DNA from: JBPOIC01 sp052034865
GTDB taxonomy: Bacteria; UBA10199; JADFYH01
NCBI GenBank assembly: GCA_052034865.1
Contig: JBPOIC010000031.1
Coordinates: 1 to 52,354, forward strand
Reading direction: 5' to 3'
DNA length: 52,354 nt
The position numbers and the translations under genes were made by a program. The notes beneath the pieces were generated by a model. That model had not been told where the DNA came from. It did not search any database and saw only the letters and a program-made list of their open reading frames with translations. Below, piece by piece: positions 17,020-24,553 of the stretch. Position 1 is the first letter of the stretch; the number at the start of each line of letters is the position of its first letter.

Positions 17020-17916
17020 CTACCACCTCAAATCTGATAAATACCGATCTCCGGAATCACAAAACACTGTCACGATCACTCCTTTTTTAATCCGACGTGC
17101 AATCGTGAGGGCTCCCAACAAATTCGCTCCGGATGAGTGGCCAACAAAAATTCCCTCGTTTAGAGCGAGCTCTTCTGACATGCACCATGCGGGCTCCGTC
17201 TCGATGGAGATTTTTCCGTTGATCGTGTGCTCGTGATAGATCCCAGGCACAATCGAGGTCAGCATATGCTTTAAACCTTCGAGACCATGCAACGCATTGT
17301 CCGGCTCAACCGCATAGGTTTCAATGTTTGGATTCAACTCTTTCAAGCGCCGCGAGGTTCCCATTAAAGTCCCACTCGTACCGATGCCTGTGACGAAATG
17401 AGTGATACGCTTGTGGGTTTGATGCCAGATTTCCATCGCGGTGGTGTCGTAGTGGGCCTGAGGATTGAAAGGATTGTTATATTGATCTGGCATGAAATAA
17501 AGATCCGGGCTTTCCTCTTTCATTTTCTTGGCCAGACGAATGGCCCCGTCGGATCCCTCCATCGGTGAGGAGTAAGTGAGCTTTGCACCAAAAGTAGAGG
17601 CAACATCTTTACGTTGCTGACTCACATTTTCAGGAACCACCAGCTCCACCTGATATCCCAGGGCTGCACCGATCATCGAATAGGCAATGCCCGTATTGCC
17701 GCTTGTCGGATCCATAATGATTTTGTCTTTGGTGAGCTGGCCTGACCGGATTCCTTCGTTGATCATTCGGTATGCGGGACGATCTTTGACGGATCCACCG
17801 GGATTTAAAAACTCGCATTTTGCATAGATCTCTACGTCTTTGAATTCGCAATCGATCCCATGCAAGCGAATGAGTGGCGTGTTTCCAATTTTTTCTAAAA
17901 TGGAATGGATGGGCAT
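17020..17916 (-). CDS. cysM: CysM-type cysteine synthase
   Basis: PLP enzyme of fold type II that makes cysteine from an activated serine (O-acetylserine or O-phosphoserine) and a sulfur donor. The PLP lysine is K44 in GGSVKDRP, and the phosphate/substrate loop TSGNTG lies at residues 71-76. GIGTSGTLMG binds the PLP phosphate. The neighbours (carrier protein and JAMM protease downstream, NIL protein upstream) suggest it accepts the thiocarboxylated carrier, as in Mycobacterium, rather than free sulfide. Specificity cannot be proven from sequence. The 298-residue length is normal. It has AGGA upstream of the ATG and lies 73 bases after the NIL gene. Confidence 0.9.
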   Translation of the reverse strand: MPIHSILEKIGNTPLIRLHGIDCEFKDVEIYAKCEFLNPGGSVKDRPAYRMINEGIRSGQLTKDKIIMDPTSGNTGIAYSMIGAALGYQVELVVPENVSQQRKDVASTFGAKLTYSSPMEGSDGAIRLAKKMKEESPDLYFMPDQYNNPFNPQAHYDTTAMEIWHQTHKRITHFVTGIGTSGTLMGTSRRLKELNPNIETYAVEPDNALHGLEGLKHMLTSIVPGIYHEHTINGKISIETEPAWCMSEELALNEGIFVGHSSGANLLGALTIARRIKKGVIVTVFCDSGDRYLSDLRW

Positions 17917-17989
17917 AAGACTTTCCTCTCCCGTCCTTGGCTAGCATCGTCCTGGAGGAAGAAGAACAAGGGCTTTTTTGAGGGGATAA

Positions 17990-18241
17990 TTATCCTTCCA
18001 TCACGTCCATCTCGACGGGTTCGACAATCAAACCGCGACTTTCAAAATAAGCCAGGGCCTCATTGATTTTTTCGGTGGTTCCTTCGAGCTCTAATCCAAT
18101 CAAACCCATCTGTTTGGTGACGGAGGCCGTGCGGATGTTGAAACGGACTTTAAACTGATCATACATATCGCAAATGATCGCCTCTTTGGTTTTTTCGGTA
18201 GGAAAGGTGAGATAGATTTTTCGGGTGATGGTTTCAGCCAT
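17990..18241 (-). CDS. NIL-domain protein
   Basis: 83-residue ferredoxin-fold NIL domain, the module otherwise found at the C-terminus of methionine ABC-transporter ATPases and in sulfur-metabolism ferredoxins. The pattern KIYLTFPTEKTKEAIICDMYDQF ... FNIRTASV ... GLIGLELEG ... ALAYFESRGLIVEPVE fits one complete domain with no fusion. In the transporter the domain binds methionine, so a ligand-sensing or carrier-interacting role in this sulfur cluster is plausible but unproven. It lies between thrC (39-base gap) and cysM (73-base gap), all leftward. Confidence 0.85.
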   Translation of the reverse strand: MAETITRKIYLTFPTEKTKEAIICDMYDQFKVRFNIRTASVTKQMGLIGLELEGTTEKINEALAYFESRGLIVEPVEMDVMEG

Positions 18242-18280
18242 AATAATTCCAATCCTTTGATATAGATTTGTTCTCTTAAT

Positions 18281-19513
18281 CTACAAGACCGTTTTCACCA
18301 ACTCATCAAATTCAGCCAACTTTGCATTGATGATGGTTGGTTTTCCAACGCGTTCGGCAACAACCTCCTGGGTTTTAAGTCCGTTGCCGGTAATGCAGAT
18401 GACAATGGATTCATCCCGAGGAATACGGCCCTGCTCGATGAGTTTTTTAGTGACTCCCAAGGTAACCCCACCCGCGGTTTCGGCAAACACCCCTTCGGTT
18501 TGGGCAAGGAGCTGAATCGCCTGGACTAATTCTTCATCGGTTACATCTTCTCCCCATCCACCCGTTTCACGCATCACACGGGCAGCATAAAAACCATCGG
18601 CAGGATTTCCGATCGCCAGCGATTTACAAATCGTGCTCGGACGAACGGGTTTAAAAAGCTCCCATTCGTTTTTCACCGCAGTGGTAATAGGCGAGCAGCC
18701 GGTCGCCTGGGCACCATAAATCTTTGCTTTGTTCTCTTTTACAAGACCAAGCTTTTCGAGTTCATTAAAGCTCTTGCGAATTTTTGTGATGAGGGATCCT
18801 CCAGCCATCGGGACAACGACGTGCTGTGGAATTTTCCATCCCAGTTGTTCTGCAATCTCAAAGCCCATCGCCTTGGAGCCTTCGGCATAATAAGGACGGA
18901 TATTGATATTCACAAAAGCCCATTTGTATTTGGCGGCGATCTCACTGCACAGGCGATTGACCTCATCGTAAGTTCCGCGGATTCCGATGAGATGAGTACC
19001 AAACACGAGAGTTCCAAGAACCTTTCCGGCCTCCAGGTCATGTGGAATAAAAATGTAGCTTTCAAAACCAGCGCTGGCTGCGTTTGCCGCAACGGAGTTC
19101 GCAAGATTTCCAGTGGAAGCACAGGCAACGGTTTTAAATCCGAACTCTTTGGCTTTGGATAAGGCAACCGAGACAACGCGATCTTTGAAAGACAAGGTGG
19201 GATAACTGACTGCATCGTTTTTGATATAAAGCTCTTTGACTCCTAAGGCGTCAGCCAATCTGCGGGCGCGAATGAGGGGGGTAAACCCGACATTGAATCC
19301 GACGGTCGGTTCCCCATCGATCGGCAAAAGTTCTCGGTAGCGCCACATGTTCGCCGGGCGCGATTCGATCAATTCTTTTGTAAACACTTTTCTGATCTCA
19401 TCGTAATTGTAAACGACCTCTAAAGGACCAAAACAGAACTCACACACATGGATGGGTGCATTGGGAAACTCGCGTTCACATTCACGACATTTAAGACCTT
19501 TGACGTAAGACAT
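18281..19513 (-). CDS. thrC: Threonine synthase (zinc-ribbon type)
   Basis: PLP enzyme that converts O-phosphohomoserine to threonine. The 410-residue protein begins with a four-cysteine ribbon (C9, C12, C24, C27), then the PLP lysine K110 in LSFKDRV and the STGNLANS substrate loop. This matches the archaeal/Bacillus-like threonine synthase group. Its position at the head of the NIL-cysM run, downstream of a SAM-riboswitch-controlled cysK, raises the possibility that it acts on a sulfur-related phosphohomoserine reaction; threonine synthesis remains the default. CAGGAG lies 11 bases before the ATG. A 287-base leader with a structured element precedes it. Confidence 0.88.
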   Translation of the reverse strand: MSYVKGLKCRECEREFPNAPIHVCEFCFGPLEVVYNYDEIRKVFTKELIESRPANMWRYRELLPIDGEPTVGFNVGFTPLIRARRLADALGVKELYIKNDAVSYPTLSFKDRVVSVALSKAKEFGFKTVACASTGNLANSVAANAASAGFESYIFIPHDLEAGKVLGTLVFGTHLIGIRGTYDEVNRLCSEIAAKYKWAFVNINIRPYYAEGSKAMGFEIAEQLGWKIPQHVVVPMAGGSLITKIRKSFNELEKLGLVKENKAKIYGAQATGCSPITTAVKNEWELFKPVRPSTICKSLAIGNPADGFYAARVMRETGGWGEDVTDEELVQAIQLLAQTEGVFAETAGGVTLGVTKKLIEQGRIPRDESIVICITGNGLKTQEVVAERVGKPTIINAKLAEFDELVKTVL

Positions 19514-19610
19514 AATGGAATTTGCTCCTGTTTATTCTTTCTCCACAATGTTTCACCTTAAATGATGAAACCAATACTTCTATCGTAGTAGAAAGCCTTG
19601 TGCCGTCCTT

Positions 19611-19628
19611 ACTGCTTATTAAAGCAGT
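19611..19628. repeat. 7-bp hairpin in the thrC leader
   Basis: ACTGCTT pairs with AAGCAGT over a 4-base loop. It lies about 100 bases upstream of the thrC start and just downstream, in the direction of transcription, of the larger structured element at 19683-19802. No T-run follows. It may be part of the same leader RNA. Confidence 0.4.
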
Positions 19629-19682
19629 GTGTCCGACTGCTATGATTGGTTAAGGGCCCTTTCTTTAATTCATCTTCTTGAG

Positions 19683-19802
19683 GAGCCTCTAAATACCCCA
19701 GTAGCAAGGCGCCGGCAAACCCGCAACTGAGGCCTGCTGGAAGTAGGTCGCAGGGAGGGGGTGCAGCAGGGAACACAGCCAATGGGGAATTTTTGGAGGC
19801 TC
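19683..19802 (-). ncRNA. Unassigned structured RNA element between cysK and thrC
   Basis: A 120-base segment is closed by a long stem: GAGCCTC (19802-19796) pairs with GAGGCTC (19689-19683), then CCCCA (19787-19783) with TGGGG (19700-19696), with A/T pairs between. Inside, CCTGCTG (19770-19764) pairs with CAGCAGG (19739-19733). The remaining inner sequence is GC-rich. The stem starts within the cysK stop codon (TGA at 19803-19801). It matches none of the riboswitch consensus sequences I can recall (SAM, SAH, T-box, cobalamin, TPP, glycine, c-di-GMP, Moco). It could be a leader of thrC, an intergenic mRNA stability element or a small RNA; strand is inferred from the flanking genes. Confidence 0.5.
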
Positions 19803-20715
19803 ACTTAAAAAACGGATCCAAACTGAAATACCTCCCCCCCGCATCGGGAAAAATCGCCACCACGGTTTTATCTGATCCGAGCTCTTGCGCTACTTTGAGT
19901 GCCCCGCAATAAACTGCTCCAGATTCGATTCCCACCAAACAACCTTCCGTCCGGGCCAGTTTTTTAGAGGCCAGATAAGCTTCCTCGTCTGAGACCTCAA
20001 TCATCTGATCGACAAAGCGCGCATCGTAGAAATCGAGATGATCTTTTCTGGATTGAGCTGGGGCGCGCCAGGCCTGAGGAAACTCAACGCCCACGATTTT
20101 GAGGTGAGGATGAGACGCCTGGAGCCCCTTCCCCACGCCCATCAAAGTTCCACCACTTCCCAACCCCGCCACCAGGGCATCGATTGGTTGTGTCCCAAGG
20201 TCATTTAAAATTTCCTGGGCCGTTCGACTTAAATGGATCTGAGGGTTGATGCGGTTTTTAAACTGCTGGGGCATAAAATATTCATCGTGTTCGCGAATGA
20301 TTTCTTTCGCTTTTTGAATTGCACCTGCCATGCCTTCTGCTTCAGGGGTTAAGATCAACTGAACACCGTAGGCTTGCAGGGTCTTTCGATATTCGGGGCT
20401 GTAATTTTTAGGCATTACCAAAATCAAAGGATGTTTTTTGATCGCACAGGCTTGAGCCAAAGCGACTGCCGTATTTCCACTGGTGGCTTCAATCACCGTC
20501 ATGCCGGGCTTTAAAAAACCCTGCTTTTCAGCCTGCTCAATCATCGCAAGACCAATCCGGTCTTTGATCGATCCTCCCGGATTGAAAAATTCCACCTTGG
20601 CATAAACCGTCGCAGCCCCATCGGGAACAGATCGGTTGAGACGCAGAATCGGCGTGCATCCGATACACTCTAAAATCGAATTCAAAGGTTGATAAGGATC
20701 GCGACAATCGTTCAC
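19801..20715 (-). CDS. cysK: Cysteine synthase under SAM-I riboswitch control
   Basis: PLP enzyme making cysteine from O-acetylserine and sulfide. The 304-residue protein has the PLP lysine K51 in GGSIKDRIG, the substrate loop TSGNTA at about 78-83 and the phosphate loop GLGSGGTLMG. It is a second, divergent paralogue of the CysM at 17020; the TSGNTA (not TSGNTG) loop and VEFPQAW segment differ. It is the first gene after a SAM-I riboswitch and terminator, so it is predicted to be shut off when S-adenosylmethionine is plentiful. Whether it is CysK or CysM by substrate is not certain; the symbol reflects the free-sulfide role. Confidence 0.85.
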   Translation of the reverse strand: MNDCRDPYQPLNSILECIGCTPILRLNRSVPDGAATVYAKVEFFNPGGSIKDRIGLAMIEQAEKQGFLKPGMTVIEATSGNTAVALAQACAIKKHPLILVMPKNYSPEYRKTLQAYGVQLILTPEAEGMAGAIQKAKEIIREHDEYFMPQQFKNRINPQIHLSRTAQEILNDLGTQPIDALVAGLGSGGTLMGVGKGLQASHPHLKIVGVEFPQAWRAPAQSRKDHLDFYDARFVDQMIEVSDEEAYLASKKLARTEGCLVGIESGAVYCGALKVAQELGSDKTVVAIFPDAGGRYFSLDPFFK

Positions 20716-20741
20716 TTTAAAAAACTCCTGAGCTTTACGGC

Positions 20742-20797
20742 AAAAAAAAACCTCTTCTTGGGCGGCTTATCCAGTCGCCGAACAAGAAGAGGTTTTT
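20742..20797 (-). terminator. Riboswitch expression-platform terminator
   Basis: On the minus strand AACCTCTTCTTG pairs with CAAGAAGAGGTT around a loop that holds a secondary GGCG/CGCC-like stem, and eight or more T follow. It lies just after the SAM-I aptamer and 26 bases before the cysK start, the layout of a transcription-attenuating S-box. Confidence 0.9.
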
Positions 20798-20809
20798 GCG
20801 GATTCTCTC

Positions 20810-20918
20810 CTTATCTCCCTGAACAGACAGCGTTCAGGCGGGAGTTAGCACCTTTCTCCATTTTCATGGAGGGTTGCTGTGGGGTCACAGGGCCTGTCCC
20901 TCACCCACTCTGGATAAG
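20810..20918 (-). ncRNA. SAM-I (S-box) riboswitch aptamer
   Basis: The minus strand reads CTTATC (20918-20913), AGAGTGGGTGAGGGACAGGC, CCTGTGACCCCACAGCAACC, then GGTGCTAACTCCCGC and a closing GATAAG (20815-20810). These are the conserved P1 arms, kink-turn side, GCAACC and GGTGCTAA-TCC core elements of SAM-I. A terminator follows, so binding of SAM should stop transcription before cysK. Confidence 0.95.
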
Positions 20919-20944
20919 TCACTACCATTTCAAAGAAGAGCCCG

Positions 20945-20973
20945 TTGATACCTATCGGGTCTTGACTTGTCAA
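20945..20973 (-). promoter_or_regulatory. Promoter of the SAM-riboswitch-cysK transcript
   Basis: A perfect TTGACA -35 (20973-20968) and TATCAA -10 (20950-20945) are separated by exactly 17 bases. The predicted start falls about 20 bases upstream of the riboswitch P1 stem. It overlaps the start region of the divergent DUF4202 gene, so the two units share a control region. Confidence 0.8.
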
Positions 20974-20995
20974 GAAGTGTGGACAATGAAGCGCC

Positions 20996-21580
20996 ATGCC
21001 CACAAATCGACTGGAAATGGCCCTTCAGGCCTTTGATGATCTGAATTCTGAAGATCCCAAAAAAATCAGTTGGGAAGGAAAAGAGGTCCCGTTTGAGTGG
21101 ATTTACGCCCACTGGATGACGTCGTGGGTGGAAAAACTTTCTCCTGAACCTTCTGATGTTTTACGACTCGCCGCAAGGTGCCAGCATCTTTGTCGTTGGA
21201 TGATTCCTCGCAGTGATTTTGATCCTGGCAAAATCGGTTACCTCAAATGGCGCAAATACCTTTATCAATTTCATGCCGAAAAGGCCGGTGAGACTCTAAG
21301 AAAATTTGGATTTGATGAAGAGACGGTATTAAAAGTTCAGGCAATCAACCTGAAAAAGAACTTGAAGGATCCTGACACCCAAACCATCGAAGACTCCCTC
21401 TGTCTGGTTTTTTTGGAATATCAGTTTCGGGATTTTCTACAAAAAACCCCACCCGAAAAAATGCCCGGGATTGTAAAAAAAACGTGGGTAAAAATGAGTC
21501 CACGCGCCCAAAACTTCGCCCTGAACCTGCCTTTTTCAGAGGAAGAATTCACCCTGCTTAAAAAATTTTTGGAGGAATAG
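20996..21580 (+). CDS. DUF4202 family protein
   Basis: 194-residue soluble helical protein matching the DUF4202 pattern as I recall it, with WIYAHWMTSWVEKL, RLAARCQHLCRWMIPRSDFD, GYLKWRKYLYQFHAEKAGE and SLCLVFLEYQF blocks. The conserved His and Asp/Glu in these helices (R-CQHL, H-AEKA, D-S..FLE) could form a metal site like that of HD-type hydrolases; that is inference. The family has no established function but is often found with sulfate-assimilation genes. Here it heads a rightward run with cysC, cysH and cysQ, separated from cysC by 305 bases, and is divergent from the SAM-controlled cysK. Confidence 0.8.
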   Translation: MPTNRLEMALQAFDDLNSEDPKKISWEGKEVPFEWIYAHWMTSWVEKLSPEPSDVLRLAARCQHLCRWMIPRSDFDPGKIGYLKWRKYLYQFHAEKAGETLRKFGFDEETVLKVQAINLKKNLKDPDTQTIEDSLCLVFLEYQFRDFLQKTPPEKMPGIVKKTWVKMSPRAQNFALNLPFSEEEFTLLKKFLEE

Positions 21581-21885
21581 TGGGACGATCGTTGTTTCTG
21601 TCAGGAGGAAACATTCTCTTCTTGTTTTGAAAATTTCAGACGGAGGACTCCCGAACGGAGCTGAGGGAGAAAGATATAAACTTAACTGTCTAAATCCTTC
21701 ATTTCATCAAGTGCCCGAAAATCGAACAACGGGAAGCCTCCAGTACTACCTCTGTCTGCAAACCCCACACCTGAAACAACCCCACCGGATTGGCCGAAAA
21801 TCAAATTTCTATTGAACTCCATCCACAGAGATTTTAAGAAGGGCCCTCTCTTATTCAAAATTCCAATCAATTAAAGGAGTCATCG
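21581..21885 (+). other. Gene-free gap between DUF4202 and cysC
   Basis: 305 bases with no convincing coding region. A short inverted pair (CTCCcgaacGGAG, around 21647-21660) and scattered purine-rich stretches are visible but no clear promoter, riboswitch or terminator. The cysC ribosome-binding AAAGGAG lies at its end. A promoter for cysC-cysH-cysQ is likely here but not identifiable by eye. Confidence 0.5.
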
Positions 21886-22494
21886 ATGTCTTCCCAACCC
21901 AAAAGCAAAAACCTCACCTGGCACCATGGCAAACTTACCGTTGAAGATCGTGAGCGCGAACTCGGCCAGCGGGGCGCTGTGATTTGGCTCACCGGGCTTT
22001 CAGCTTCAGGAAAATCAACCGTTGCTCGTGAAGTCGAGCTGGCTTTAGTCAACAATGGATTGAACGCCTACGTTCTGGATGGAGACAACATCCGCCACGG
22101 ACTCAACTCAAATTTAGGTTTCTCTCCAGCCGATCGAACCGAAAACATCCGTCGTATTGGTGAAGTCGCAAAACTTTTCTGCGAAGCCAATGTCATTGTC
22201 CTCACCGCCTTTATTTCTCCTTATCGTGCCGATCGGGATCAGGCCCGCAAAGTCGTTCCTCAAGGTCAATTCTTTGAAATCTTCTGTGATGCCTCAGTCG
22301 AGACCTGCGAACAACGCGATCCCAAAGGCCTCTACAAAAAAGCCCGCGCAGGTGAAATTCCAGAATTTACCGGCATCTCTGCTCCTTACGAAGCCCCAGA
22401 ACATCCGGAACTGGTCTTGAAGACAGGCAGCGAAACCCTGGAAGAATCCACGCAAAGGGTTTTGCAGATGCTCCAAGCGAAGGATATTATTTAA
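21886..22494 (+). CDS. cysC: Adenylylsulfate (APS) kinase
   Basis: Phosphorylates APS to 3'-phospho-APS (PAPS) with ATP. The 202-residue protein has the P-loop GLSASGKS at residues 37-44, the LDGDNIRHGLN substrate segment, the FISPYRADRDQAR motif and the later DPKGLYKKARAGEIPEFTGI block; length and motifs are canonical. AAAGGAG lies upstream of the ATG. It forms a compact rightward operon with cysH (39-base gap) and cysQ. With sat elsewhere in the window this gives both APS and PAPS pools. Confidence 0.95.
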   Translation: MSSQPKSKNLTWHHGKLTVEDRERELGQRGAVIWLTGLSASGKSTVAREVELALVNNGLNAYVLDGDNIRHGLNSNLGFSPADRTENIRRIGEVAKLFCEANVIVLTAFISPYRADRDQARKVVPQGQFFEIFCDASVETCEQRDPKGLYKKARAGEIPEFTGISAPYEAPEHPELVLKTGSETLEESTQRVLQMLQAKDII

Positions 22495-22533
22495 AGGAAT
22501 TTCATTCCTTACTCCTTCGACTCCCATTGTTTT

Positions 22534-23280
22534 ATGTCTATTACCCCCAAACTCATTGAAGAACTCGATCAATTTAAAGATCCCAAAGATCTCTTGCGCG
22601 AGGTGTTCACGCGCTTTGGAGATCGTGCGGCGATTGGCACCAGCGGTCAGCTCACAGGCACGGTCATGATCGATCTTGCCTGGGCGAGCGGAGTAAAACC
22701 GCGTGTATTCACCATCGATACACTCCGGCTGTTTCCCGAAACCTACTCTCTCTTTAATCACATCGAAGAAAAATATCAGATCGACATCGAGCACATCCAA
22801 CCCGATCACGACAGACTGGAAAAGATGATCGCAGAGAACGGGGAATTTCTGTTCTTCGACAGTAAGGAGAAACAGGAGCTTTGCTGTCATCTGCGAAAAG
22901 TCGAACCCAACGAGCGCGTACTGGAAACCCTCGATGTCTGGCTGACTGGTTTAAGAGTGGATCAATCTCGGAGTCGCGCCGCAACTCCCCGCTTTGAAAT
23001 CATCCCCCAGGGAAAATCCAAGCGTCCGCTGTTAAAAATTGCACCGCTGGTCGACTGGACCGAAAAGCAGTTGCGCGAGTATACCCAGGCACATGATGTG
23101 CCGACGCATCCGCTTTTGAACTGGAATCAAAATGGCTGGTATTACGAATCGCTCGGTTGTGTTATTTGCACCACTCCCATCGGGCCGTATGAGCCTCGCC
23201 GTGCAGGTCGGTGGAGGTGGTTTAAAGAGGATGGGGATTCGAAAGAATGCGGCATTCATCAGGTACGCAAGGATGAGTAG
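22534..23280 (+). CDS. cysH: APS/PAPS reductase with iron-sulfur cluster motif
   Basis: Reduces activated sulfate to sulfite with electrons from thioredoxin. The 248-residue protein has the N-terminal P-loop-like TSGQ/L segment, the VFTIDTLRLFPETY motif and the catalytic cysteine C239 in ECGIH. It also has the four cluster cysteines C117-C118 and C209/C212 (CC...CxxC), the hallmark of [4Fe-4S] APS reductases (bacterial assimilatory type and plants), not of the cluster-free E. coli PAPS reductase. APS is therefore the favoured substrate. The presence of cysC means PAPS may still be made for other uses. Gap to cysQ is 9 bases. Confidence 0.93.
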   Translation: MSITPKLIEELDQFKDPKDLLREVFTRFGDRAAIGTSGQLTGTVMIDLAWASGVKPRVFTIDTLRLFPETYSLFNHIEEKYQIDIEHIQPDHDRLEKMIAENGEFLFFDSKEKQELCCHLRKVEPNERVLETLDVWLTGLRVDQSRSRAATPRFEIIPQGKSKRPLLKIAPLVDWTEKQLREYTQAHDVPTHPLLNWNQNGWYYESLGCVICTTPIGPYEPRRAGRWRWFKEDGDSKECGIHQVRKDE

Positions 23281-23289
23281 GATGAAGAA

Positions 23290-24117
23290 ATGAAGCCTGA
23301 AATTTTTCTATCGAAGGCGATCGAGCTGGCGTTGAAGGCAGCGGATGAAATTTCAAGCCTGATAAATTCACCTTCGATCCATCATCAAAAAGCCGATGCG
23401 TCCATCGTTACCCTGGCCGATTTAAAATCTGACGAAATCATTGTCTCAGGTTTATCCGACGCTTTTCCCGACCATCACATTCTCTCCGAAGAAACCGGGC
23501 TCAAATTACAAGCCGATTCAGAATTTACGTGGGTGGTGGATCCACTCGATGGCACCAAGGCCTATGCGAAAAAAATTCCTGGCTTTAGTGTGATGATTGG
23601 ATTGCTAAAAAATCAGGAACCCTACCTGGGCGTCGTTGTCGATCCTTTAAAACAGGAAGTCTTCGAAGCAATCCGCGGTGACGGAGCCTACTGCCGCTCC
23701 AAAACAGGACGTACGCGACTCAAGGTTTCTCAGCGAAAAGATTACACCCACATGCCTCTGATTTTTTCGCCCGGCTTTCCAGAAAACATCCTGAATTACT
23801 TTACACAAACACTCCACAGCCCAGCTCTTCCACCCATTAATAGTGTCGGAATCAAAGTGGGGCTCCTGGTAAAACAGGATGGAGATCTTTACCTGAACCA
23901 TCATCCTGTCCACTACTGGGACACCTGCGCCCCGCAGATTATTCTGGAAGAAGCCGGTGGCGTGATGACCGACTGGTTGGGAGCTCCCCTTACCTACCAT
24001 GAAAACGAAACATTTCATCCCCTTCCCACCCTGGCAACAAATCAACAAAGACATAGCGATGTCTTAAAAATTCTAAAGAATTTTCTACCGAATTTTATCC
24101 CACAAAAAAATCTTTGA
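23290..24117 (+). CDS. cysQ: 3'(2'),5'-bisphosphate nucleotidase, CysQ-like
   Basis: Lithium-sensitive metal phosphatase that turns 3'-phosphoadenosine 5'-phosphate (PAP), the by-product of PAPS use, into AMP. The 275-residue protein has the inositol-monophosphatase-family motifs: SEETG at about 66-70, DPLDGTKAY with D84 and D87, and the C-terminal YWDTCAPQIILEEAGG motif. It is the last gene of the cysC-cysH-cysQ run, fitting removal of PAP (or of excess PAPS). It is convergent with ilvH across a 436-base gap. Specificity within the family is inferred from context. Confidence 0.9.
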   Translation: MKPEIFLSKAIELALKAADEISSLINSPSIHHQKADASIVTLADLKSDEIIVSGLSDAFPDHHILSEETGLKLQADSEFTWVVDPLDGTKAYAKKIPGFSVMIGLLKNQEPYLGVVVDPLKQEVFEAIRGDGAYCRSKTGRTRLKVSQRKDYTHMPLIFSPGFPENILNYFTQTLHSPALPPINSVGIKVGLLVKQDGDLYLNHHPVHYWDTCAPQIILEEAGGVMTDWLGAPLTYHENETFHPLPTLATNQQRHSDVLKILKNFLPNFIPQKNL

Positions 24118-24553
24118 ACTAATCTCTTTTATCTACCTCTTTCAGACGGTAAATTAAGGAGGTTTTAGACGAGGGAGAGTTTTTTTCAAAGCAGATGATC
24201 GCAGGCGGAGGAAAAACCTGTGGGCAAGTAAAATCGTCAGACAAAGCCAAATAAATCAGACAAAAAAAACGCTGATGAAGACAAATTTTTAAGACGTAGA
24301 AAACCATCTCTTAATCATATTTTGGGATTTTTTCTCTACCCTATAAAAATTTGGGAATCGAAAAAGAAGTATCAGTTCATGCCATGCGAATGGATATTGG
24401 AAAATTAAGAAATTAGAAAAGACGCAAAGAGGATAAGGCTGTTTTCTTATTCAAAAGATCTTCCCAGAAAGATCTACTTGTGAGTCAGTTACCTTAATCA
24501 CACCGTCTTTCAGGCAATCTTGAAAGCCCAAAAACAAAACACAGACGAAAAAA
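24118..24553. other. 436-base gene-free gap between cysQ and ilvH
   Basis: No convincing coding region or tRNA. It is the convergent end of two units, so terminators are expected; only a short hairpin at 24456-24475 and a 6-bp CTTTCA/TGAAAG hairpin at 24507-24526 are visible. ACCTC/GAGGT pairs loosely near 24135-24165 followed by TTTTA, a weak candidate for ending cysQ. The sequence is AT-rich and otherwise plain. Confidence 0.5.
24453..24475 (-). terminator. Possible terminator of ilvH
   Basis: AGATCTT pairs with AAGATCT over a 6-base loop and on the minus strand is followed by TTTG. The T-run is short and it lies about 80 bases beyond the ilvH stop, so confidence is low. Confidence 0.35.

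Noticed and set aside
19683..19802. Resemblance to a cobalamin riboswitch (CCCGCAACTG) or to 5S rRNA (AGTAGGTCGC) on the plus strand
   Set aside because: The matching strings are isolated; the order and the other conserved boxes of either RNA are missing.
21627..21815. 62-residue frame between DUF4202 and cysC
   Set aside because: No pattern typical of a real protein and overlaps a frame on the other strand equally well.
24119..24307. 62-residue minus-strand frame in the cysQ-ilvH gap
   Set aside because: No ribosome-binding site and no recognisable protein pattern; AT-rich filler is more likely.
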